Origin: UBA2329 sp964577215
GTDB taxonomy: Bacteria; Bacteroidota; Bacteroidia; Chitinophagales; Saprospiraceae
DNA length: 18,262 nt
Direction of reading: 5' to 3'
Assembly: GCA_964577215.1 (NCBI GenBank)
Contig: CAZNYK010000078.1
Span: 1-18,262 of the forward strand
The number at the start of each line of letters is the position of its first letter. The first letter of the stretch is position 1. Below the pieces are notes generated by a model. The model saw nothing but the letters and a program-made list of their open reading frames with translations. It had not been told where the DNA came from and searched no databases. Position numbers and translations under genes: made by a program. Shown one piece after another: positions 1-7,700 of this stretch.

Positions 1-1
1 A

Positions 2-631
2 CTATCGCAAGTCTTTCACACGCCCCCTCCACGCATACGCCGCATACCCCAGCATCCCGAGCATTACCCCGATCACCGCCCCGGCGTACACATCCTTCAA
101 AAAATGCTGCACCAAGTAGATACGGGAAACGCCGACGATCAAGGCCGACAGGAAGAAGACGATCTGCCACGCGCCCTTGCGGGGTATCGCAAAGGCCAGG
201 AAGCTATACAACGCAAAAGCGGCCATGGTATGCCCCGAGGGGAAACTCGTGGCGCCGCTGTGCATCTGTATGCCTTCCACGGGATTCAGCAGGCCTGTTT
301 GGCCAAGTTTGTAGAAGTACGCATACGGGCGATCGTGGGCAAAAAAAAACTTGGTACCGTAAGACACCAAGGTCACCGTGAAACCCAGCAGGCCGATAAA
401 CAGGCTCGCGCGCTTGCGAAACCACAAAAACACCAATGCTGCCGCGATGAAGGCCGGACCCTCCCCGAGGCGGGTGCCCCAACGGAAAAACCAGTCTCCA
501 AAAGCGCTGCGCCGCTCGCTGAAGAAGAGGATGTCCTCGCCCTGCGGCGTTGCCTCGAGCAATACGGCGCCCACTATGGCAAACAAGCTGAAACAAATGA
601 AAAACAGGCGGTTGTCGCGGAAAATATTCAT
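2..631 (-). CDS. PAP2-superfamily membrane phosphatase
   Basis: This is an integral-membrane phosphatase of the PAP2 (type 2 phosphatidic acid phosphatase) family, 209 aa and complete. All three signature motifs are visible: K94-x6-R101-P102 (KFFFAHDRP), P131-S-G-H134 (PSGH), and S169-R170-x5-H176-x3-D180. H134 and H176 would be the catalytic histidines. Hydrophobic segments lie near residues 9-25, 58-72, 77-92, 135-150, 156-170 and 182-200. The family removes phosphate from lipid phosphates such as undecaprenyl pyrophosphate, phosphatidylglycerol phosphate or lipid A; the substrate here cannot be read from sequence. I chose the ATG at 631 because it overlaps the stop of the upstream permease as ATGA. 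The reading frame stays open 44 codons further upstream, but that part lies inside the permease gene and has no membrane or family character. Coupling to an LPS-export permease fits an envelope-lipid role (inference). Confidence 0.88.
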   Translation of the reverse strand: MNIFRDNRLFFICFSLFAIVGAVLLEATPQGEDILFFSERRSAFGDWFFRWGTRLGEGPAFIAAALVFLWFRKRASLFIGLLGFTVTLVSYGTKFFFAHDRPYAYFYKLGQTGLLNPVEGIQMHSGATSFPSGHTMAAFALYSFLAFAIPRKGAWQIVFFLSALIVGVSRIYLVQHFLKDVYAGAVIGVMLGMLGYAAYAWRGRVKDLR

Positions 632-2301
632 GACGCGGCTTTTGGACGGATGAAGCGGCGTATCAGCGACTGGACGGCCTCGAACCGCATTATCTCGGAA
701 TCGTTCATGGCCTTTATAGACAGGTAAAGCCCCAACGGGATGTAAACGATGCAGGGTATCCAAGCGGCCAACTGCCCCGTAACGACAAAGGCCTCGGCGA
801 TCTTCCGGCAGAAAATGGAAAGAATGATGAACAGCACAAAAAATATGGTGGCAATGAGTATAGGGAAGCCGAAACCGCCTTTGCGCACAATGGCGCCCAT
901 TGGCGCGCCTATGAAAAGAAAAACCACGCTCATGGCGGCGAATACGTACTTCATGTGCAGGTCGTAGATGAACTTGACGCGGTTTTTATTCATCCGGCCG
1001 AGGATGGAGGCATTGGCCTCGGCCTGGTTGAGCAGGCTGCGGGTATGCGTCAGGCCGGTTTGCAGCAAGCGCGGCTGTTCGCCCGGCTCAAAGGTTTCTA
1101 TGAGGCTGTTGTACGCGCCCAGGTCTTTGTCGAGTACCTGGCGCAGGCCGCCTTCCCGGGTTACCGGTTCTATTCCGAGCAATGAACCGGTGAACTGCTG
1201 TTCCGGCGCCGGCAGGCCGGACTGCCGGATCAGGGCGGCGGTATCCACCCGGAAGGGTTTGGCTTTGATGGCCCCGGAAATTTTCTTTTTCACCCCGGCC
1301 TGCATGCCTGTATCGGCAAACAACTGCGGAGGCGTCGTATCTTGTATGGTTGGGGCGTATTCAAGGGCCGGCGCATCCTCTTCCGTCTTTGCCGTGTCCG
1401 CTGCGGGCAGGGTGATGTATGCGGACAATTGCCGGAACGAGGCATCCCGGCGCTCGTCAATCTGCACCGCCATGGAATCAATTGCCTCCTGCAACTGGTT
1501 TATGCTCAGCATACTGCGGTTGTTCTTGAACAACTCTTCATTGGTGCGTTGCAAGTCGAACTCGGAAAGATCGAATGCCCGGGTCCAGCTTTTGAAATTG
1601 GTGCGGATAAACGGCGTAGAGGCGTTATTGCGGCTGGCCGGCTTCGGCTCCACGTATTGATGGCCGTCGTGTAGTTTCATCACGAACCGCTTCTGGTCAG
1701 GCGTGGTGAACATGCGGCCGCTGCGCGCATTGATCTGGCTGTATGCGCCTTCATCCGAGGCTTTGTGGTCGTATATGAGCACGTTCTCGATGCGCTGCCC
1801 GTCGGCTTTTTTGTCGCCGATGCGGATGGCAAAGCCCTGGAAATCGTCATTGAACACGCCCTCATCCAAGCGAAGGGCCGGTTTTTGACGCTGGATATCA
1901 TACATGCGGGAGCCGAACTTGAGATTGGATACCGGTATGAGGTAGTCGGAGCAGTAGTAGGAAAGCCCGGCGCATGCAGCGCCGAAAAGGATCATGGGCG
2001 CCATGACCCGGAGCAGCGACACGCCGGCAGATTTAAGGCTGGACAGCTCGTAATTCTCGGCCAGGTTGCCCAGCACCATCACCGAGGAGATCAGTATGGC
2101 AAGGGGCAGCGCCATCGGCACCAAGGACACGCACTTGTATGCCAGCAACTCCGCGATGAGAAAGAAGCTAAGGCCCTTGCCCGCCAGGTCGTCAATATAC
2201 ACCCACAGTATCTGCACCAGCAATACGAAAGTGGCTATCATGAAGGTGACAGCAAAAGGAGGCAGAAAACTGCGGATCAAAAGGCGGTCAATGATTCTCA
2301 T
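628..2301 (-). CDS. LptF/LptG-family (YjgP/YjgQ) LPS export permease
   Basis: This is a 557-aa membrane protein of the LptF/LptG family, the permease subunits that with ATPase LptB extract lipopolysaccharide from the inner membrane and push it onto the periplasmic bridge. The architecture fits: three N-terminal membrane segments (about 13-35, 47-75, 98-118), a long periplasmic part, and three C-terminal segments (about 451-472, 478-498, 507-530). The family block MKYVFAAMSVVFLFIGAPMG followed by a basic turn lies at about 450-475. I cannot separate LptF from LptG. The periplasmic part is longer than in the E. coli proteins (about 355-365 aa in total). Residues about 300-425 look poorly ordered and lack an obvious family match. 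The stop overlaps the ATG of the PAP2 phosphatase gene (ATGA), implying translational coupling. An 83-nt gap separates this gene from the TetR-family gene, and I found no good minus-strand promoter in it. Confidence 0.87.
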   Translation of the reverse strand: MRIIDRLLIRSFLPPFAVTFMIATFVLLVQILWVYIDDLAGKGLSFFLIAELLAYKCVSLVPMALPLAILISSVMVLGNLAENYELSSLKSAGVSLLRVMAPMILFGAACAGLSYYCSDYLIPVSNLKFGSRMYDIQRQKPALRLDEGVFNDDFQGFAIRIGDKKADGQRIENVLIYDHKASDEGAYSQINARSGRMFTTPDQKRFVMKLHDGHQYVEPKPASRNNASTPFIRTNFKSWTRAFDLSEFDLQRTNEELFKNNRSMLSINQLQEAIDSMAVQIDERRDASFRQLSAYITLPAADTAKTEEDAPALEYAPTIQDTTPPQLFADTGMQAGVKKKISGAIKAKPFRVDTAALIRQSGLPAPEQQFTGSLLGIEPVTREGGLRQVLDKDLGAYNSLIETFEPGEQPRLLQTGLTHTRSLLNQAEANASILGRMNKNRVKFIYDLHMKYVFAAMSVVFLFIGAPMGAIVRKGGFGFPILIATIFFVLFIILSIFCRKIAEAFVVTGQLAAWIPCIVYIPLGLYLSIKAMNDSEIMRFEAVQSLIRRFIRPKAAS

Positions 2302-2351
2302 AACACGTATGCGACCCGGAAAAATCCTCTGTGGAACAACGCGGGGAGGTA

Positions 2352-2383
2352 TTGGGTTGGCAGGGAATGAATAAATACCTTTG
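2352..2383 (+). promoter_or_regulatory. Possible Bacteroidota promoter, antisense to the TetR gene
   Basis: Reading the plus strand, TTG (2352-2354) is followed after 21 nt by TACCTTTG (2376-2383), an exact match to the Bacteroidota -7 element TAnnTTTG. It points rightward into the 3' end of the TetR-family gene, which is transcribed leftward, and no plus-strand gene follows. Part of it sits in a 7-bp inverted repeat (AGGTATT 2347-2353 with AATACCT 2374-2380). The match has six fixed bases, so chance occurrence in a window this size is likely. Confidence 0.25.
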
Positions 2384-2384
2384 C

Positions 2385-2972
2385 TTAGCTTTCCTTGGCC
2401 AGCCCCTCCATCAACATTTCAATAATGGTGTGCTCCAGGTCCGGCATGCTGATCTTCTTTCCAGGCTTGTACCAGTCGTGCAGCCAGCGCATGGAGGAGA
2501 AAATCGTGTGCGTGGCGATGACGGGGTCTAAGGGCTTGAATACGCCGTAGCGGATGCCCTCCTCGATAACCGCCCTGAAGCGCTGCTCGTAGTTGCGGCG
2601 TATGGCGGTAAACTCGCTGAGATGAGGCTCCTCCAAATGGCGCCATTCGTCATTGAAAGCGATCACGGAAGTGGCATCCTCCGTAGCGATGCGGATGTGC
2701 AGCCGGATAAGGGCGCGCAGCTTCTCATCAGCAGGGGCCTGCATGCGTTCCACTTCGATGAGGCCATTCAGGAATCGCCGGGCATTGTCGAAACATATCT
2801 GGCGAAGAATGTCATCCTTGGAGTGAAAATGATTGTAGAGACTGGAGGCCTTGAGTTCAACAGCCTCTGCAAGGTCGCGCATGGAGGTGGCCGAATACCC
2901 TTTGTCGCGAAACAGGCGCGCGGCGGTTTCGCGAATTTCGTCCCGTTTGTTTTTGATTTCCGTAGCAGCCAT
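2385..2972 (-). CDS. TetR/AcrR-family transcriptional regulator
   Basis: This is a 195-aa one-component regulator. The N-terminal TetR helix-turn-helix spans about residues 10-57, with the typical run of small residues and aromatics (GYSATSMRDLAEAVELKA, then SLYNHFHSKDDIL). The rest is an all-helical ligand-binding and dimerisation domain of normal family length. Such proteins usually repress their target until a small ligand, often an acyl-CoA or aromatic compound, binds. The gene lies 33 nt downstream of the PaaE-type reductase gene on the same strand, so the two are probably co-transcribed. A TetR-like inverted repeat sits at the promoter of that unit, which suggests autoregulation (inference). 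No ligand can be assigned from sequence. The ATG at 2972 starts just before the helix-turn-helix, as is usual for the family. Confidence 0.88.
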   Translation of the reverse strand: MAATEIKNKRDEIRETAARLFRDKGYSATSMRDLAEAVELKASSLYNHFHSKDDILRQICFDNARRFLNGLIEVERMQAPADEKLRALIRLHIRIATEDATSVIAFNDEWRHLEEPHLSEFTAIRRNYEQRFRAVIEEGIRYGVFKPLDPVIATHTIFSSMRWLHDWYKPGKKISMPDLEHTIIEMLMEGLAKES

Positions 2973-3005
2973 TGTATGAGATGTTTGGGAATGAAGAGAA
3001 CCCTT

Positions 3006-4085
3006 TCAAACGTCAAAATCTACTTTTACCACCTGCGTGAGGGGGTGCGACTGGCAAGTGAGGATGTATCCGGCTTCTACCTCATCGGGTTCCAAGCCGT
3101 AGTTGCGGTCCATGGTTACTTCGCCCTCCAAGAGGCGGGCTTTACAGGTACAACACACGCCGCCTTTGCAGGCAAATGGGAGGTTGGCGCCGGCGCGCAA
3201 AGCTGCGTCGAGGATGTTTTCGCCGCGCGAGGCAAGAGGGAATTCAAAACTGCGGCCGTCCACCCTGATGCCGATCCGCGCCTCGATCAGGGGCGTTGCC
3301 TCTTGTGTCTTTTCCGTATCGCGCAGCGGTTCGCCCGGGGCGGCGAACAACTCTACATGAATCTTACGCCGGTCAGCGCCTTCTTCCTCCAGTGTACTGC
3401 GGAGGGTCTCTACCAAGGCGATGGGGCCGCAGAGGTAGAAGGCGTCGGTGTCCTTCACGTCGAGGAGCATACGGCAAAAAGCGCGGCACTTGTCGGCGTC
3501 GATGCGGCCGCTGAAGAGGGGGCTGTCGGATTGCTGCCGGCTGAGCACGTGGTAAACGCTGAGGCGATCGAGGTACCGGTTCTTTAGTCCTTCTATTTCC
3601 TCCAGGAAAATGATGGAATCCGGGCTTCTGTTGGCATAAAACAGGGTAAAGCTGCTGCCCGGCTCATGCTCCAATACCGATTTTAAGATGGACATGACAG
3701 GGGTAATGCCGCTTCCTGCGGCAAAAGCGGCAAGCTGCCGGCCCTTGCGCCCGTTTCCGGGCGCTGAGTAGAAATTGCCCAAAGGTGTCATCACTTCAAG
3801 CTCCTCGCCGGCCCGGAGTTTTTCATTTACAAAAGTGGAAAACCGCCCGCCCTCTATTCGTTTGACGGCTACGCGCAAATCCCCTTCCGGCGGCGCCGTA
3901 CATATGGAATAGGAACGCCGCAGGTCTTCTCCGTCAAAGACGCGGCGCAGCGTAAGATGCTGCCCCGGCGCAAAGGAAAATGCTTCCCGGAGCGACTCCG
4001 GCACTTCAAATGACACGGACACGCAATCCGCCGTTTCCCGGCGAATCTCCCGCACTTTGAGCTTGTGGAATTTCGGCGCACTCAT
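3006..4085 (-). CDS. paaE: PaaE-type ferredoxin reductase (FAD, NAD(P)H, 2Fe-2S)
   Basis: This is a 359-aa electron-transfer protein with three modules in PaaE order. The first is a ferredoxin-reductase-like FAD-binding barrel (about 1-105, flavin motif RSYS at 57-60). The second is a NAD(P)H-binding domain (about 115-240, GSGITP at 124-129, CGP at 219-221). The third is a C-terminal plant-type 2Fe-2S ferredoxin (about 268-359) with ligands C306, C311, C314 and C344, exactly C-x4-C-x2-C-x29-C. E. coli PaaE, the reductase of phenylacetyl-CoA epoxidase, has the same layout and about the same length. The oxygenase subunits (paaABCD) are not next to it here, so its partner may be encoded elsewhere and need not be the phenylacetyl-CoA enzyme. 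A TetR-family gene follows after 33 nt. A promoter and an operator candidate lie just upstream. Reductase class is near certain; the PaaE role is inferred. Confidence 0.85.
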   Translation of the reverse strand: MSAPKFHKLKVREIRRETADCVSVSFEVPESLREAFSFAPGQHLTLRRVFDGEDLRRSYSICTAPPEGDLRVAVKRIEGGRFSTFVNEKLRAGEELEVMTPLGNFYSAPGNGRKGRQLAAFAAGSGITPVMSILKSVLEHEPGSSFTLFYANRSPDSIIFLEEIEGLKNRYLDRLSVYHVLSRQQSDSPLFSGRIDADKCRAFCRMLLDVKDTDAFYLCGPIALVETLRSTLEEEGADRRKIHVELFAAPGEPLRDTEKTQEATPLIEARIGIRVDGRSFEFPLASRGENILDAALRAGANLPFACKGGVCCTCKARLLEGEVTMDRNYGLEPDEVEAGYILTCQSHPLTQVVKVDFDV

Positions 4086-4094
4086 AATTACGAA

Positions 4095-4108
4095 TGAACG
4101 TTTGTTTG
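4095..4108. promoter_or_regulatory. Candidate TetR-family operator at the paaE promoter
   Basis: The 14-bp imperfect palindrome TGAACGTTTGTTTG lies directly downstream of the -7 element of the paaE promoter, across the expected transcription start and 10 bp before the paaE ATG. From memory, it resembles the CNAACGNNCGTTNG pattern reported for a Thermus TetR-family PaaR regulator, agreeing at 8 of 10 fixed positions. Half-site differences are all transitions. A repressor here would block transcription. The TetR gene in the same unit is the obvious candidate binder (inference). Confidence 0.4.
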
Positions 4109-4142
4109 CAAAGGTAGGGCCGGATTCTCATTAATTGGGCAA
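4109..4142 (-). promoter_or_regulatory. Bacteroidota-type promoter of the paaE-tetR unit
   Basis: On the minus strand, TTG (4142-4140) is followed after 23 nt by TACCTTTG (4116-4109), an exact match to TAnnTTTG. The spacing is at the long end for this class. The predicted start near 4103 would leave a 5' untranslated region of under 20 nt before the ATG at 4085. Confidence 0.6.
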
Positions 4143-4145
4143 AAT

Positions 4146-4176
4146 TTTGCCGTTACTGCGCAACTTTTTAACTTTA
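4146..4176 (+). promoter_or_regulatory. Bacteroidota-type promoter of mscL
   Basis: TTTG (4146-4149) is followed after 19 nt by TAACTTTA (4169-4176), one mismatch from TAnnTTTG. It lies about 40 nt before the mscL ATG in the 131-nt divergent spacer and points toward mscL. Spacing is near ideal for the primary sigma factor of this phylum. Confidence 0.55.
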
Positions 4177-4216
4177 TTGCGTCTCAACCATTATTTCTTA
4201 ACCAAAACGGGAAGCA

Positions 4217-4648
4217 ATGTTAAAAGAATTCAAGGAGTTTGCCCTCAAAGGCAACATGCTCGACATGGCCGTCGGTATCATCATCGGCGCGGCTTTCGGC
4301 ACAGTGATCGGCTCTTTCGTAAATGACATCATGATGCCGGTCATTTCTTCCATTTTCGGCGCGCCGGATTTCGGCAATCTCTTTATTGTACTGAAAGCGC
4401 CTGCAGACGCTGCCGGCGTCAACATGAGTTCTATTCAAGCCTTGCGCGAAGCAGGGGGTGTAGCCTTGGGCTATGGATTGTTCATCAACGCCCTTATTTC
4501 CCTGATCATCGTAGCGCTGGCGCTTTTCGGGGTGGTAAAGAGCATGAACAAAATGAAAAAGGAGCAGGAAGCTGCTCCGGCTCCTCCGGCAGGGCCTTCA
4601 GCAGAAGACCTGCTTGCAGAGATACGGGATTTACTCAAGAAGCAATAA
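4217..4648 (+). CDS. mscL: Large-conductance mechanosensitive channel MscL
   Basis: MscL is a homopentameric inner-membrane channel that opens under extreme membrane tension to release solutes during hypo-osmotic shock. The 143-aa product has the expected order: an amphipathic N-terminal helix (KEFKEFALKGN); the pore-lining helix (about 15-44, with the conserved DMAVGIIIGAAFGTVIGSFV followed by NDIMMP); a short periplasmic loop (about 45-80); the second membrane helix (about 84-112); and a charged C-terminal bundle helix (about 128-143). Length is normal for the family. The ATG at 4217 has only a weak purine-rich leader (GGGAAGC). It is the only plus-strand gene in the window, divergent from paaE and convergent with rpoC, with its own promoter. 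Its function appears independent of both neighbours. Confidence 0.97.
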   Translation: MLKEFKEFALKGNMLDMAVGIIIGAAFGTVIGSFVNDIMMPVISSIFGAPDFGNLFIVLKAPADAAGVNMSSIQALREAGGVALGYGLFINALISLIIVALALFGVVKSMNKMKKEQEAAPAPPAGPSAEDLLAEIRDLLKKQ

Positions 4649-4685
4649 CTGTTATTCCGAGTATACTATTTTATGCCCGGTATTC

Positions 4686-4724
4686 GGGGTGTCATCCAAC
4701 TCAATCAAAGAAGGATGACACCCC
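4686..4724. terminator. Stem-loop between convergent mscL and rpoC, probable bidirectional terminator
   Basis: A perfect 12-bp stem, GGGGTGTCATCC (4686-4697) with GGATGACACCCC (4713-4724), encloses a 15-nt loop. It lies 37 nt after the mscL stop and 16 nt after the rpoC stop, in the gap where the two transcripts meet. Neither side has a run of T, so it is not a textbook intrinsic terminator. It could instead protect 3' ends from exonucleases. Confidence 0.6.
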
Positions 4725-4740
4725 TGCCCCGGTTATCCAA

Positions 4741-7700
4741 TCATTCATCTTCCACTTCCTCTAATTGGGCGTGATCCAACTCGAGCTCGTGGGCGTAATC
4801 TTTGTGCGTCACCAGGAAGCTATCCAGGTAGCGGGAGCCGGTACCTGCCGGGATCCGCTTGCCGACGATAACGTTCTCCTTGAGGCCGTTGAGGTCGTCG
4901 CGCTTGGCGCCGATAGCAGCCGTGCTGAGTACTTTGGTCGTTTCCTGGAAAGAAGCCGCGGAAATCCAACTGTCCGTGCCGAGAGATGAACGGGTAATAC
5001 CCTGCAACATCGGGCTCGACGTGGCCGCTATGGCATCGCGGTAAGTAACCGCCTTTTTGTCGTTGCGCTTGAGGAAAGAGTTCTCCTCGCGCACCTGCCG
5101 CAGCGTCACCAACTGACCGGCTTTGAGCCGGTTGGAATCGCCGGCATCAATGATGAACTTCTTGTCGAATATCCAGTCATTGGTTTCCAAGAAATCATAT
5201 TTCTCCACAGCTTCGCCTTCGAGGAAGTGCGTATCGCCCGCCTCTTCGATCTGTACCCGGCGCATCATCTGGCGCACAATCACCTCGATGTGCTTGTTGT
5301 TGATGTTGATACCCTGGGAGCGATATACCTCCTGCACGCCGTTCACCAGGTAGGATTGCACTGCGAAAGGACCTTTGATGGCGAGGATATCGCGAGGAGC
5401 GATAGTGCCGTCGGACAACGGCGTACCGGCGCGCACAAAGTCGCCTTCCTGCACCAATACGTGCTTCGACAAACCTATGAGGTACTTGCGCTGCTGGCCG
5501 TCTTTGGCCACAACGGCGATTTCGCGGTTTCCGCGCTTGATCTTTCCGAAATTCACCACCCCGTCGATCTCCGATACGATGGCCGGATTGGAAGGGTTGC
5601 GCGCTTCAAAAAGTTCGGTTACGCGCGGCAGACCACCGGTGATATCCTGGATTTTACCCAGTTTGCGCGGTATCTTCACGATCTTGGCGCCCGCCCGCAC
5701 CTCCACTTCGTCTTCGATGGCGATGTAGGCGCCCACCGGCAGGGTGTAACTCTTCAGCTCTTCCCCGTCCGGGCTGACGATTTGGATGACCGGCACCTTT
5801 TTGCGGTTTTTGGATTCAACCACGACTTTCTCAGCGAAGCCCGTTTGGTCGTCGCGCTCCACGCGGAAGGTGACGCCCTCTTCGATGTCTTTGAACTTGG
5901 CGATACCGGAATATTCCGAAACGATCATGGCATTGAAGGGGTCCCATTCGCAGATGATCTGCCCGCGGGTAACTTCCTGGCCTTCCTTCACATGTACGGC
6001 TGCGCCGTAAGGTATATAGTGTGAAGAAAACTGTTTGCCGGTAGCAGGATCGACGATCCGGATCTCACCGGTTCGCGAAAGTGCAATGTCTGTAGTGCCG
6101 CCTTCGTCATCCACGTACTCGGTAATCCTCATGCCGTCGAATTCGATACGGCCATTGAACTTGGCCGTGATTTCGGATTCGGTTTTGGACACCGAGGCGA
6201 TACCGCCCACGTGGAAGGTACGCAGGGTGAGCTGGGTGCCGGGTTCGCCGATGGATTGCGCTGCGATAATACCCACCGCATCTCCATTTTCAGTAATCCG
6301 GCCGGTGGCCAGATTGCGTCCGTAGCATTTGGCGCATACGCCGCGCTTGGTTTCGCAAGTGAGTACGGAGCGGATGGTCACCGATTCAATACCTACCTTC
6401 TCGATGTACTCTGAAGTTTTTCCATCGATAAATTCCCCGGCTTTCAATATCAGCTCATCCTTCTCCGGATGGTAGATATCGTGAAGGGTGAAACGGCCTT
6501 CGATGCGGGTAGCCAGCGGCTCTATTACCTTTTCGTTGTCCTTGAGGGCCGAGGTTTCAATGCCGCGAAGGGTAATACAGTCATTTTCGAGAATGACCAC
6601 ATCCTGGGCAACGTCCACCAAGCGGCGGGTGAGGTAACCTGCATCGGCCGTCTTCAAAGCCGTATCGGCCAGACCTTTGCGCGCGCCGTGCGTAGAGATA
6701 AAGTATTCCAACACGGAGAGGCCGTCGCCGAAATTGGACAAGATCGGGTTTTCGATAATAGCGCCGCCGGTGTCGCCGCTTTTACGCGGTTTGGCCATAA
6801 GACCGCGCAAGCCGCACAACTGCTTGATCTGCTGCTTGGAGCCCCGGGCGCCGGAGTCGAGCATCATGAATACCGAGTTGAACCCTTGTTTGTGCTGCGA
6901 CAATTCGCGCATGAGGGAGTCGGTGATGCGGTTATCGGCATAGGTCCATTTGTCGATGATCTGGTTGTAGCGTTCGTTGTTGGTGATCAGACCCATGTTG
7001 TAGTTGTCCCACACCTCGTCCACTTCGGCCTGTGCTTCGGTAAGCGTTTTTTCCTTGATCGAAGGATTGATCAAGTCGCCGAGGTTAAACGAAAGACCGC
7101 CTTTGAAGGCCCAGGTAAAACCGAGGTCCTTGATGTTGTCGAGGAATTCCGCGGCTACCTTGAAGTTGGTGCGCCGGAGTACATCCCCGATGACCTTCTT
7201 CAGGTTCTTTTTGGTGAGCAACTGGTTGATGAACGGCACTTCGTCGGAAATGGCCTGGTTGAATAACACCCGTCCGGTAGTGGTTTCTACTAATTTATTG
7301 ACGAGATTCCCCTCGTCGTCTTCTACATAAGCCCGCACTTTGATGGGTGCGTGCAGGTCGAGTTGGCCTTCATTGAAAGCAATGAGCACTTCCTCGGCGG
7401 AGTAGAATTTGCGCCCATCCCCTTTTACCGGGTTTTCCGGCGTGGATTTGCGCTCTTTGGTGATATAGTACAAGCCCAACACCATGTCCTGGGAAGGCAG
7501 GGTGACGGGAGAGCCGTCCTGCGGGTTGAGCATGTTGTGCGAAGCCAGCATCAATACCTGAGCTTCCAGAATGGCAGCCTGGCTGAGCGGCACGTGCACG
7601 GCCATTTGGTCGCCGTCGAAGTCGGCGTTAAAAGCGCCGCACACCAAGGGGTGCAATTGTATGGCTTTGCCCTCGATGAGCTTGGGCTGGAAAGCCTGGA

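Noticed and set aside
632..763. N-terminal extension of the PAP2 phosphatase by 44 residues
   Set aside because: The extension is inside the permease coding region and lacks membrane character; the ATGA overlap marks the likely start at 631.
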